DNA from: G965218495 sp965218495
GTDB lineage: Bacteria > Bacteroidota > Rhodothermia > Rhodothermales > Bin80
NCBI GenBank assembly: GCA_965218495.1
Contig: OZ244626.1
Span: 2,170,001-2,234,000 of the forward strand
Direction: 5' to 3'
DNA: 64,000 bases
How positions within the stretch are numbered: the first letter of the stretch is position 1; every line of letters starts with the position of its first letter. The notes below the pieces were generated by a model, which saw only the letters and a program-made list of their open reading frames with translations, was not told where the DNA came from and did no database searches. The position numbers and the translations under genes are program-made. Below are positions 8,493-17,282 of this stretch, piece after piece.

Positions 8493-10250
8493 TCAGGGAT
8501 CAACCTGGCGCAGCGATAGCATCCTAAAGTCCATCACTTCAGCGCCCGGTCGCGAAAGTGCCCTGAGCACCAACGTTCCGTGACCAGCCTTGAGCGGAAT
8601 TTCCCCAAGCACCAGCGGCCTGAAGTCTTTCACATACGATTCAATCCGAGGCGTGCGGTCATGCTCCATGCCGCGAAGCGGCGGGTCGTGTGCTTCTGCC
8701 AGCGTGCCCACCAGGCGGCTTTCGCCGAAGCTAACCTCAACTTCTGCACCCTCGCTTCCTACAGGCACCGTGTAGTACAAAGTAGCCTCAAACGTTGCTG
8801 TCGCCAACACCTCTACGCTCCAGAATATCGAGTCTTCAAGGCTTGTCCAGCTCGTGAAGTGACTGTCATTGGGGAACCGATTCGAACGCGAAATTCTTCC
8901 ACTGGCCTGCGCGTCGCGCGCTGGCAGGTGCGTCCACTTAAATTCCGGGTGTCCCACAGAAAATGGGCGATCATCGCTGGCAGGTAGCTCCGCGACAACC
9001 GTGGCTTCAAACTCCGCATGTGCTGCGCTCAAGGTCTCTAAGTCCTCGGGGAATCGAGCGGCGACGTCTTCGTGCTGCCCTGGGTCGGCCGTCATCTCAA
9101 ATAGTCGTCTCTCACTATCCAGTCGAAACCCTTGGCTGCGCACACTGGTTCGCCCGCGCCAGTGGCTGAAAACGAATCGGTCTTTGTGCGTGTAAGTCTT
9201 GCCCAAAAGGAGCGGCGCCACACTCACGCCATCTAACGGCTTGGGGCTGTCCAACTCGATGTCTGCTAACTCCGCCAGCGTAGGCAACAGGTCAATGGCT
9301 GCCGCAATATTGTCGATCTCTAACCCGGCCTTTATCATCCCAGGCCACTGCATTGCGAAGGGCGAGCGCACACCGCCCTCGTCCGTCGACCCCTTTCGAC
9401 CCTTCATGCCTCCGTTCCATCGCGATCCGTTGGGCCCGTTGTCTGAAAAGTACAGTACGATAGTGTTGCTACGCAGACCCATCTCCTCAAGCCGGTTCAA
9501 GATCCTGCCAACGTTCCAATCAATGTTGGCCGTCATAGCCAGAGCTGCGCGAGTGTGCTCTGTATCCTCTTTGCCAGGCTCCCGGTGCTTGAGCGGCAAT
9601 GTATGCGACGCAAATGTCTCCCAATACTCATCGGGCACCTGCATCGGGCTGTGGGGCGTGTTGAAGGGCAAGTAGACCATAAATGGCCGTTCCTGATGCG
9701 CCTCCATAAAGGCCAGCGCCTTGTTCGTAAAGTCATCTGGAAGGTATCCCTTGCCCTGTACCATAGACCCATTGTGCTCCAGTGGCGGACTAAAATAGCC
9801 TCCCCAATGGCCCGACGTAAATCCATAGTACTCGTCGAACCCCCGTGCATTGGGATGGTAGGGTGGCTGTGAGCCGTTGTGCCACTTACCAAACGCTCCG
9901 GTAACATATCCAGCGGCCTGGAAGAATTCAGCCAACGTGGCTTCGTCCAAATCCATGCGCTCTGCCCCGGCGCTGGTACCAGCAATGCCTGAGCGTGGAT
10001 GAAAGCGACCCGTCAAGAGCTCGGCGCGTGTGGGAGAACAGACCGGGCTAACATAGAAGCGATTCAGCTTCACCCCCTGCGCTGCGATTCGATCAATGTT
10101 GGGCGTCGCAATATTACTGTTACCGTTGTAGCTGACATCGCCCCATCCCTGATCGTCCGCCAGGATGATGACGATGTTGGGGCGTGGTGTGGACTCGTCG
10201 GAGCACGCAGACGCTGCTAGGATCAGCAGCACGACTAGGTGGCGATACAT
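8493..10250 (-). CDS. Sulfatase lipoprotein with C-terminal beta-rich domain
   Basis: Full-length arylsulfatase-type enzyme of 585 residues, exported as a lipoprotein: hydrophobic VVLLILAASAC with a lipobox Cys at about residue 16. The family start PNIVIILADDQGWGD carries metal ligands. The formylglycine site is C-S-P-T-R inside PVCSPTRAELLTGRFHPRSG, the canonical C-x-P-x-R with following LTGR. Further blocks FGKWHNG, NTPHSPMQVP and YFSDNGPNG are present. From about residue 430 there is a C-terminal beta-rich domain (ATLYYTVPVG.. AEVEVSFGES) that may bind glycans. Its intact motif contrasts with the broken sulfatase at 1-2.3 kb. Likely substrate is a sulfated polysaccharide; the specific one cannot be told. 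A maturase is needed for formylglycine and is not in the window. Confidence 0.92.
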   Translation of the reverse strand: MYRHLVVLLILAASACSDESTPRPNIVIILADDQGWGDVSYNGNSNIATPNIDRIAAQGVKLNRFYVSPVCSPTRAELLTGRFHPRSGIAGTSAGAERMDLDEATLAEFFQAAGYVTGAFGKWHNGSQPPYHPNARGFDEYYGFTSGHWGGYFSPPLEHNGSMVQGKGYLPDDFTNKALAFMEAHQERPFMVYLPFNTPHSPMQVPDEYWETFASHTLPLKHREPGKEDTEHTRAALAMTANIDWNVGRILNRLEEMGLRSNTIVLYFSDNGPNGSRWNGGMKGRKGSTDEGGVRSPFAMQWPGMIKAGLEIDNIAAAIDLLPTLAELADIELDSPKPLDGVSVAPLLLGKTYTHKDRFVFSHWRGRTSVRSQGFRLDSERRLFEMTADPGQHEDVAARFPEDLETLSAAHAEFEATVVAELPASDDRPFSVGHPEFKWTHLPARDAQASGRISRSNRFPNDSHFTSWTSLEDSIFWSVEVLATATFEATLYYTVPVGSEGAEVEVSFGESRLVGTLAEAHDPPLRGMEHDRTPRIESYVKDFRPLVLGEIPLKAGHGTLVLRALSRPGAEVMDFRMLSLRQVDP

Positions 10251-11052
10251 AGTGGTCTGTAGAATATGCGCGCTTTTGGATGATACCTCCCTTTGCCGAA
10301 GCCAGATAGGGCTTGACTATGATCTAAGTGGGGTCGAAGAACCGGCTTACTTGCCCGCTAAGCTGGCGAACGTCTCGTTGGCCTTTACCGGAAAGGATAC
10401 GACATCCATGAGCAACCAGCTTGGCGCGACAGCGCGCCCTGATGCCAGTGGGAATCGCGTGGGGCCCTAACGCCACTTGTAGGCGGCCCGACGTATACGG
10501 CGCCGGCACTAGTTGCAGCACGATAGGGCGAAAGTTGTATCCGCCCACGTATGACCAATACCTAACGCATTTAGGGGACGTGTCGGCGCCCGATCTCCGA
10601 GACAAAGGTCATTGGTCGCCACAACCGGATGCTGACGCTAAACAGGCTCTCACCAACCTATCGCGATGCCGATCGAGGCATCGAAACCAGGGTGTTGCTC
10701 CACTTCGCATCGCTGCCGCCCGAGCGGCGCCGACGGCCGGACAGAGACGTGCGCAACTTCAAGTGGCCACATGGGATGGGCGAACTCCGCATCTGCACGT
10801 TATTGCGGGCGACGGGTGCGCATTGGCCCCCGACGTGTCGTGCACATCACCGAACGGCCACGAGGCATCGTATTCTTGTCGGAATCGAGCCTCCGCTAAC
10901 CTGGTCGTCTGCCGTGTGGCAGTGCTGTGGATCAGCACCTGGTGGTCTGCTGGCTACCTGCCCCCGATTCGCCTACCAACCCATCTCATTGGAACTGTCA
11001 GCGAAACTGCCAGTCAATACCTCCAACTGCACGCGGACGGCAAGGAGCCAAT
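10251..11052. other. About 800 bases without a convincing gene
   Basis: Open frames run through this stretch (for example 10421-11074 on the plus strand) but their translations are Arg/Pro/Cys-rich without recognisable motifs, and overlapping frames are equally open, as expected of GC-rich non-coding DNA. It holds the sulfatase promoter side (10251-10320) and the leader of the beta-propeller gene. It may be decayed coding sequence; I can name nothing in it. Confidence 0.5.
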
Positions 11053-11059
11053 AAGGAGG
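11053..11059 (+). promoter_or_regulatory. Strong Shine-Dalgarno site
   Basis: The sequence aaggagg lies 5 bases before the ATG at 11065 and fixes the start of the beta-propeller gene inside a longer open frame. Almost no other gene in this window has a recognisable Shine-Dalgarno site, which makes this one stand out. Confidence 0.8.
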
Positions 11060-11064
11060 CAGCC

Positions 11065-12372
11065 ATGCAATTGACCTCGCGTATCACAAGCCGAATCGAA
11101 CCCGACCGACCACTTCGTCTCCGTGCGCGCTTCCACGCCCTACTGCTAGCCGCGACCACCGCCCTCCTCCCCGCCTGCGGAACCGACGCAGGCAATAACG
11201 ACGCCAGACCCAGCACCATCGTCGAAACCTTCGGCGATACCACATTGGTCCGCACCCTGTCCGGAAGCGTCTGGGGCGCTGAGGCCTCGCTTGTGCCCGA
11301 AGTCTCGATCGGCGAGCTCGAAGGGCCCGAGGAGTACCTCTTCGGCAGAATCAGGTCGATCGCGGTGAACGATGATGGAACTGTGTACGTCCTGGACCAG
11401 CAGGCGCAGCATGTCCGCGTCTTCGACTCGCTCGGGATCTATCTCGAAACGCTAGGTCGCCGAGGCGAGGCCCCAGGCGAGTTCAGCCGCGCCGAGGCCA
11501 TCGCCTTGCTGCCCGACGGGCGTCTGATCGTGCGCGATCCCGGCAACCAACGCGTCATGGTATACGGTCTCGGACCTGAAGAGATGGCCGAATGGAGATA
11601 CAATGCCAGCGTGTATACGTCGTCACCTCTATACACCGATGCGCACGGTCGGACCTTTCTGCTTGCCGGCGACCAGTCTCACGTGGATGATCTTGTCATG
11701 CACATCATCGTACTGGCCCCTGACGGGACGCATCTCGACACCCTTCCAGAACCTGCGAGCGACTACGTACCCCCCTTCGTGAAGGCCGAGGCTTCCGGGA
11801 TATCAATGAGCTACGGCGTCCCCTTCGCACCCCGTTTTCTCTGGACCATTCACCCGAGCGGCCAGTTCCTCACCGGTCTTTCCTACGACTACCGGATCGA
11901 CCTCGCTCGGGACAACGGCTTACTCCGGATTGAGCGCAGTTACGATCCGGTCCGGGCGATGGATGCGGAGCGCACTTTCCAGCGAGAACGCACCGTCGGG
12001 CGCATACGCCGGTCACTGCCGGACTGGGATTGGGATGGCCCGACGATCCCAAGCTACAAGCCATTCTTCCAGGAATTGTTGGCTGGACGGGACGGACGCA
12101 TATGGGTGCGGCTGTCGGCCGAGGGACGCCCGGTGGACAATGAGGACTACGATCCCGACGACCCCGGTTCGTTTCCGGTGACCTGGGAAGAAGAGACCCG
12201 GTACGATGTCTTCGAGCCGGATGGGACCTATCTGGGCGTCGTAGTAGCACCGGATGGATTTTCCCGTTTTCCGGCCCCGATATTCGATAGCGACTATGTG
12301 TGGGCCGTAGCCGCTGACGGGCAAGGGGTGGAACGGGTGGTACGCTACCGGATCCATATCGGGCGCCCATGA
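11065..12372 (+). CDS. 6-bladed beta-propeller lipoprotein
   Basis: Exported lipoprotein of 435 residues with an NHL/6-bladed beta-propeller fold. The N-terminus has Arg-rich residues, a hydrophobic stretch (FHALLLAATTALLPAC) and a lipobox Cys. Propeller repeats are visible as IRSIAVNDDGTVYVLDQQAQHVRVFDSLG, AEAIALLPDGRLIVRDPGNQRVMVY and later FEPDGTYLGVV. Such propellers bind proteins or ligands at the cell surface; no enzymatic residues can be assigned. The start is set by the Shine-Dalgarno site at 11053. The gene is flanked on both sides by 0.8-1 kb of empty DNA and looks compositionally different from its neighbours, consistent with transfer. A second propeller lipoprotein, clearly divergent, lies at 50.6-51.9 kb. 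Confidence 0.8.
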   Translation: MQLTSRITSRIEPDRPLRLRARFHALLLAATTALLPACGTDAGNNDARPSTIVETFGDTTLVRTLSGSVWGAEASLVPEVSIGELEGPEEYLFGRIRSIAVNDDGTVYVLDQQAQHVRVFDSLGIYLETLGRRGEAPGEFSRAEAIALLPDGRLIVRDPGNQRVMVYGLGPEEMAEWRYNASVYTSSPLYTDAHGRTFLLAGDQSHVDDLVMHIIVLAPDGTHLDTLPEPASDYVPPFVKAEASGISMSYGVPFAPRFLWTIHPSGQFLTGLSYDYRIDLARDNGLLRIERSYDPVRAMDAERTFQRERTVGRIRRSLPDWDWDGPTIPSYKPFFQELLAGRDGRIWVRLSAEGRPVDNEDYDPDDPGSFPVTWEEETRYDVFEPDGTYLGVVVAPDGFSRFPAPIFDSDYVWAVAADGQGVERVVRYRIHIGRP

Positions 12373-13431
12373 ACCTGCCCGGCAGCCGATCCGCCTCATC
12401 TAGGCGCGGCCGCATTTAACGCGGATCGGCAGGCGGCGCTCGTTAACGCCGGTGCCGAACAGTCGGCCCCGGTAAGCCGAACCAGCAGATCACACCGAAC
12501 ATACCCGAGAATGGAACTGACAAGCGACCCCCGCCTTCAGGACGCCTCGATCGGCATCGAGGAGGATCGGCATGCGTTCGCCCTACCCACCCTCCATCAG
12601 GAGCCGCTCCCATCCAGGTATCTTGCGGGAGGGCCGATTGGCCGCGCGAGTGCGTGCGGCTAGAGGTCGTCAAGTGATTCCTTCGTTGGAGCAACGCCGA
12701 TCCCACGCTCCGCCACGGCCGACGCTCGGAGCATGATCAGCAGAGCCACGGTGACCACGATCAATGGTGACTCAAAATCCATGGACCTCCGATTCGAGCG
12801 AATGGATTCCAGTTGATAGAGAGGGAGCCATTGAGGCAATCATTTCGACCCGTAAAGTCGCAAACCCTGTACTAGCAGGACTTTATAATGCTTTATCCAA
12901 AAACACATCATCGACCATCCAGTCTTTGAGCTGGTTCTCCAGCCCAATACTAGACCGCCCGACCTTTCGCGGCTTTGCTTGCGACAAACTCCCACCGGCC
13001 TGCTGTCCTTCTATGCTCCAAATGCCTAGCTTAGGCCTCGTGGTTTTGTGCCCCACCACCCCCAACTCATCAGCAATATCAACCTGCTGACGCGGAGCCT
13101 CTCACTCTGTAACACTACGGCACTTGTATTCCAAGAGCTTGATTGGTGGCGTCGACGCGACTTGCTGGTCAAATCCGATCTCGCCGCTTCACTGAACCCC
13201 AAGCGCGGCCAACAAATGCTCATAACACCGTGCAGCAACCGGGCCCCGACAGCTCGGATAGCGCTACGCGGCCATTTGCCCGATTGGAGTTGTTGAATCG
13301 CTATGACCACCCCGGCTATAATACTGGCAGCCGCCCCGCCATAGCAAATACTCAGCACCTGTAGCGGCGCAAGGCCAAGTCCGTCAAGGCAAAGACTTGG
13401 TCTTCAATGAACCAAAGGTTTGCGTGCTCAA
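12373..13431. other. About 1 kb without a confident gene; possible gene remnant
   Basis: The first part (to about 12760) is GC-rich with only shadow frames. The second part (12760-13430) is more AT-rich. On its minus strand, short in-frame pieces separated by stops read like decayed protein: GFDQQVASTPPIKLLEYKCR (about 13177-13115) and GLENQLKDWMVDDVFLDKAL (about 12945-12883). I cannot assign them to a family. The stretch separates the foreign-looking propeller gene from ispE, so it may mark an insertion boundary. Confidence 0.4.
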
Positions 13432-14277
13432 TCAAGAGCAGTGCTCGAGGTGTACGGTGCATCCCGCCTCTTTAGCCGCAGCGGCGCCTTGCATAGCCTT
13501 GCCCCAGTCTTCGAAAATGCCGAATACGGCTGCCCCTGTACCCGTCAACGAAGCATACGCGGCGCCCTGATTCAGCAGTTCCTTCTTGTGGGCACGAAGC
13601 GCAGGGTAGACATCGAATACCGGTGCCTCAAAGTCGTTGACAAGCACCTGACACCAGTAGTCCAAGTCATTGGATTGCACCACGGCACTCAGGTTGACGC
13701 TTCGAGTTGGCACCGGCGTGGTGCGGCCAAAGGCCCACTTCGTAGAAATATGAACATGCGGGACGACTACGACCAGCGTATAGGGAATTGCGTACCCTTC
13801 CAGCGGCGTAAGCATTTCGCCACGACCGGTGGCATATGATGGCACGGGATTCAGAAAAAACGGCACGTCCGAACCCAACGACAGCGCAAGGCGCTGCAAC
13901 GTGCCGTCGGCGACTGGCTGGCTCCAGAGTCGTGACAGCAAGCGCAGCGCCGCGGCGGCATCACTTGAGCCACCGCCCAGGCCCGCTCCTATCGGCAGTC
14001 GCTTAACCAGCTCCATGGCTGCGCCCCGATGTTTGCCCGCGGCTGCAGTCAAGGCTCGCGCCGCACGTATCACAAGGTTGGACTCACCGCAATCGAGTAC
14101 CGGGTCCGTACACGAAAGGGCCAGCGACGGCGCTTCACGTACACTCAGCGTATCGGACCACTGCAGCGGGTAGAATACGGTCTCCAGGTCGTGATAGCCG
14201 TCGTCGCGGCGACGCAAGACGTGCAAGCCAAGGTTGATCTTGCCCGGCGCCTGCGCTGAATAGATTGGCTTACCCAT
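13432..14277 (-). CDS. ispE: 4-diphosphocytidyl-2-C-methyl-D-erythritol kinase
   Basis: GHMP-family kinase of the non-mevalonate (MEP) isoprenoid pathway, phosphorylating CDP-methylerythritol at the 2-hydroxyl. The N-terminus APGKINLGLHVLRRRDDGYH is the diagnostic IspE opening with the substrate Lys and the DGYH motif. The ATP loop is LPIGAGLGGGSSDAAAAL, and the C-terminal SLTGTGAAVFGIF is the third GHMP motif. The start at 14277 gives a 281-residue protein; ATG 14286 is three codons earlier and equally possible. It stands alone, divergent from the polysaccharide export gene. Confidence 0.93.
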   Translation of the reverse strand: MGKPIYSAQAPGKINLGLHVLRRRDDGYHDLETVFYPLQWSDTLSVREAPSLALSCTDPVLDCGESNLVIRAARALTAAAGKHRGAAMELVKRLPIGAGLGGGSSDAAAALRLLSRLWSQPVADGTLQRLALSLGSDVPFFLNPVPSYATGRGEMLTPLEGYAIPYTLVVVVPHVHISTKWAFGRTTPVPTRSVNLSAVVQSNDLDYWCQVLVNDFEAPVFDVYPALRAHKKELLNQGAAYASLTGTGAAVFGIFEDWGKAMQGAAAAKEAGCTVHLEHCS

Positions 14278-14402
14278 CGTACTCATCTGCGTCAGAAACC
14301 CCGCCTTGCATGTAGCGTTCCAGCGAGCTGTACTAGAGACACGGTCCACAGTCCAATTTGCGCATACGGAAACCTGCTACCTCGCCACCATTCTGTTTCC
14401 TA

Positions 14403-16103
14403 ATGAGAAATGTTCCACGGGCGAGGACTCTTGCAGCTGTTTGCGCGGTAAGCGTGCTGCTGGGCGTCCTTGCTGCGCCCTCGCAGGCGCAAGACCAGAG
14501 CACAGCGTCAGCGCTCATTGGTCTGGGCGGCGCTAATGCGCTGTCCGAACTTCAAGCACGGGTGCAGGAAGCAACCATGCAGGGGAGCTCGCTTGCACTC
14601 GAAGGCGCAGTGGATCCCAACGAATACACTGTAGGCCCCGGAGACCGGTTTAACGTTGGGATCGGTGGGATACTCTCAAACACGTTCAGCCTGGTGGTCT
14701 CCGCCGGCGGCTATCTGGACCTGCCGGAAGCAGGCCAAGTCCCGGCGGCGGGCCGTTCACTGGCCGAAGTCCGAAGTGAGGCTCTCGCAGCGCTTCAGGA
14801 GCAGCATAGCAATGTTCCGGTGAGCGTATCACTCGTCCAAGCGCGCTCATTCTACGTCCACGTTGCTGGCGCAGTACCACAGCCTGGACGCTACCTGATG
14901 CTGCCGATTTCACGGGTGGATGAAGTGCTGGCAGAAACCTTTACGCCAAAGTACTTCGACATAGAGACTAATGAATACATCTACCTTCCTACGCGCCGTC
15001 CGGCACTGCAACCGTCGTACCAACCGGCGTATCGGAATGTCCAGATCGTGCACCGGGACAGCACTACCACCGAGATTGATCTTGTACGCTACTACTTGCA
15101 CGGAGAAATAGACCACAACCCCTACCTCCGTGACGGAGACCGGATCATCGTCCCTTCCTATCACGAGCTCCGTGATGGCATCCGGGTTTCGGGCGATGTA
15201 GCCTATCCCGGCACGTACGACCTGCGCCCTGGAGATACCGCAATGGATCTGCTGCAGCTCGCCGCAGGCCCTGCGGGCACGGCCCATATGGACTCAGTGC
15301 GTCTTGCTCGCTCGGAAGGCAATCAGCCCATCTACCTGAATGCCCAGCGCGTGCTCAGTGGCGAAGACGAAAACCTTCTGCTGGAGCCGGGGGACCACCT
15401 AGTCGTGGAAACGCCCGAGGTGGCCGTGGCACGGATACAAGGCCGGGTCAGATATCCGGGGTCCTATACCATAGATAATGGCAAAACCACCATCGACCAG
15501 CTGATTGATATGGCTGGCGGGCTGGAACCGGACGCGAACCTGGAAGCTTCATTCATGGAACGAAGCCAGTCGCTGGACTTCCGCGAGTCGCCCCGCCTTA
15601 GCAACCTCGACTTCCATAGCCGCAAGTTTGCTGAGTCGTTTGCCGCGCAGCCTGCCTATCGCGTGCGTGTTGACCTCGCCGCAGCCGTGGAATCCGGAGG
15701 AGAGGCAATGGTGCTGTACCACGGGGACCGCGTCGTTTTTCCGCGCGATGAGCAGACAGTCCAGGTCAGTGGACAGGTCCCGCGACCCAGCTACGTGGCA
15801 TTGGAGGAAGGCCAGCCCGCAAGCTATTACGTCGACCTCGTTGGCGGACCCGCGCCCGGCGCCACAGATGTCTTTGTTTTCAGCGGAAGCACGGGAGAGA
15901 TCCGCAAAGGCGCCGGCACGCTGGTCCGAAGCGGCGATACCATCTTTGTAGATCGCGAAGACATCGCAGAGAGCCCCGAGATGCAGCAGCTGCTCTTGGC
16001 CAAGCAGCAGAATCGTATCCAGACCACGCAGGTCATCTTTGCAGGTGCCACTGCGATTACAGGCATAGTGACCGCGTATGCGGCGCTCTTCGGAAAAGAC
16101 TGA
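14403..16103 (+). CDS. Wza-like polysaccharide export protein with SLBB domains
   Basis: Outer-membrane or periplasmic exporter for a capsule or exopolysaccharide. ATG 14403 gives MRNVPRARTLAAVCAV.. with a signal peptide ending around APSQAQ; an in-frame ATG at 14358 is less likely. The polysaccharide export domain begins at EYTVGPGDRFNVGIGG, followed by repeated SLBB beta-grasp units (FYVHVAGAVPQPGRYLMLP, IRVSGDVAYPGTYDLRPGD, ARIQGRVRYPGSYTIDNGKT, VQVSGQVPRPSYVALEEGQ). It ends with a single hydrophobic segment (FAGATAITGIVTAYAALFG), where Wza has its membrane-spanning helix. No lipobox Cys is visible, unlike E. coli Wza. First gene of the polysaccharide locus, 6 bases before the chain-length protein. 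Confidence 0.88.
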   Translation: MRNVPRARTLAAVCAVSVLLGVLAAPSQAQDQSTASALIGLGGANALSELQARVQEATMQGSSLALEGAVDPNEYTVGPGDRFNVGIGGILSNTFSLVVSAGGYLDLPEAGQVPAAGRSLAEVRSEALAALQEQHSNVPVSVSLVQARSFYVHVAGAVPQPGRYLMLPISRVDEVLAETFTPKYFDIETNEYIYLPTRRPALQPSYQPAYRNVQIVHRDSTTTEIDLVRYYLHGEIDHNPYLRDGDRIIVPSYHELRDGIRVSGDVAYPGTYDLRPGDTAMDLLQLAAGPAGTAHMDSVRLARSEGNQPIYLNAQRVLSGEDENLLLEPGDHLVVETPEVAVARIQGRVRYPGSYTIDNGKTTIDQLIDMAGGLEPDANLEASFMERSQSLDFRESPRLSNLDFHSRKFAESFAAQPAYRVRVDLAAAVESGGEAMVLYHGDRVVFPRDEQTVQVSGQVPRPSYVALEEGQPASYYVDLVGGPAPGATDVFVFSGSTGEIRKGAGTLVRSGDTIFVDREDIAESPEMQQLLLAKQQNRIQTTQVIFAGATAITGIVTAYAALFGKD

Positions 16104-16109
16104 GAGGTT

Positions 16110-17276
16110 ATGGATACTGACCGCGCCACCTCGCAACAGACAGTTGCTATCTGGCCGGCCATCCGGGCCCTCTGGCGCCAGCGATGGCTTGTCGTAGCCG
16201 TCACCGGGATCGCAGCGGTAGGCTCAGTGATAATCAGCCTGCTGCTTCCCAACTGGTACATGGCCGAGACCCGCCTGCTGCTGCCTGGCAAGTTGGCTTC
16301 GGGCCTGCTGTCGGCCCTGGCCGCGGGGAGTGTACCTACCACCGCTTCTTCTTTGCTAGGGGGCATCTCCGGCGACTATCAGCGACACCTGTCGATCCTG
16401 GACAGTCGTTCGGTCAAGGAAAGCCTGGTGGACGAGTTTGATCTGGTAACCGTCTACGATGTCGCTGATACGGATGCGCCGGTCTACCGGGCAGTGGAGG
16501 CCCTCTCCGACAACATCGCCTTCGTGGTGGATCAGGAGTACAACCACCTGTCCGTTCGCGTTTTTGATCGGGATCCACAGCGCGCCGCGGACATGGCGAA
16601 TTTTCTTGTCGAGGAGCTCAACCGGGTCAACGCAACACTGGCTTCGCAAAACGCCAGTGCCTTTCGAGAAAAGGTTGAGCAGCGCTACCGCGCCACGGAA
16701 TCCGAACTCGACTCTCTGAACGCCGCCGCACGTGATTTTCAGGCTCGCTACGGTGTTGTCGACCTGACAGCCCAAGCCGAGGCCTTCATGACCGGCATTG
16801 CGGAAATTCGAGCCAGCATGCTGTTCCTTGAAGTGGAACACGAGCGTCTCGAGTTCATGTATGGCCCCAAGCACTCCGCCACACGCTCCGCGGGGCGTGC
16901 CGTGGATGCCATCACTTCGCGCTATGACGCAGCTCTGGAGGGGCAGGAAGCCGTGATGCCGATCGCGCGTGACAGCCTGCCGGATCTGGCCCTCTATTTT
17001 GTTGAGTTGGAAACAGAGCGCCTGATACTGGGCCAAGTTCTTGCCGCCGTGCGGCCCGCCCTGGAGGAAGCGCGCCTGGAAGAACTGCGCCAGATTGAAG
17101 CGGTTGAGGTGATTGACGCCGCAGTCGAACCGGTTGACAAGGCGCGCCCGGCTCGCTCGGTTATATGCGTGGCGTCGACTGCCAGCGGGTTTATCCTGAG
17201 CGTCGCCTACGTGCTCCTATTGGCGTGGTGGCGCGAAAACCACACCACCTTAGCACGCAAGCTTTGCTCTCCGTAA
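16110..17276 (+). CDS. Wzz-type polysaccharide chain-length protein, no kinase domain
   Basis: Polysaccharide co-polymerase that sets chain length. It has an N-terminal membrane helix (WLVVAVTGIAAVGSVIISLLLP), a large periplasmic region with coiled-coil character (residues about 180-320, ATESELDSLNAAARDFQARY), and a C-terminal helix (VICVASTASGFILSVAYVLLL) preceded by AVEPVDKARPARS, the Pro/Lys-Pro motif before TM2 in the Wzz family. The protein stops shortly after TM2, so there is no BY-kinase domain, and no separate Wzc-like kinase or phosphatase is in the locus. A gagagg motif lies just ahead of the ATG. It sits 6 bases after the exporter and 6 before the polymerase. Confidence 0.85.
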   Translation: MDTDRATSQQTVAIWPAIRALWRQRWLVVAVTGIAAVGSVIISLLLPNWYMAETRLLLPGKLASGLLSALAAGSVPTTASSLLGGISGDYQRHLSILDSRSVKESLVDEFDLVTVYDVADTDAPVYRAVEALSDNIAFVVDQEYNHLSVRVFDRDPQRAADMANFLVEELNRVNATLASQNASAFREKVEQRYRATESELDSLNAAARDFQARYGVVDLTAQAEAFMTGIAEIRASMLFLEVEHERLEFMYGPKHSATRSAGRAVDAITSRYDAALEGQEAVMPIARDSLPDLALYFVELETERLILGQVLAAVRPALEEARLEELRQIEAVEVIDAAVEPVDKARPARSVICVASTASGFILSVAYVLLLAWWRENHTTLARKLCSP

Positions 17277-17282
17277 GGCGCC

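Noticed and set aside
10421..11074. Long open frame upstream of the beta-propeller gene
   Set aside because: Two other frames are open over the same stretch, the translation is Arg/Cys/Pro-rich without motifs, and the real gene starts at the ATG with aaggagg ahead.
12764..13090. Plus-strand 108-residue frame
   Set aside because: It overlaps minus-strand pieces that look at least as protein-like, and neither has a start with support or family motifs.
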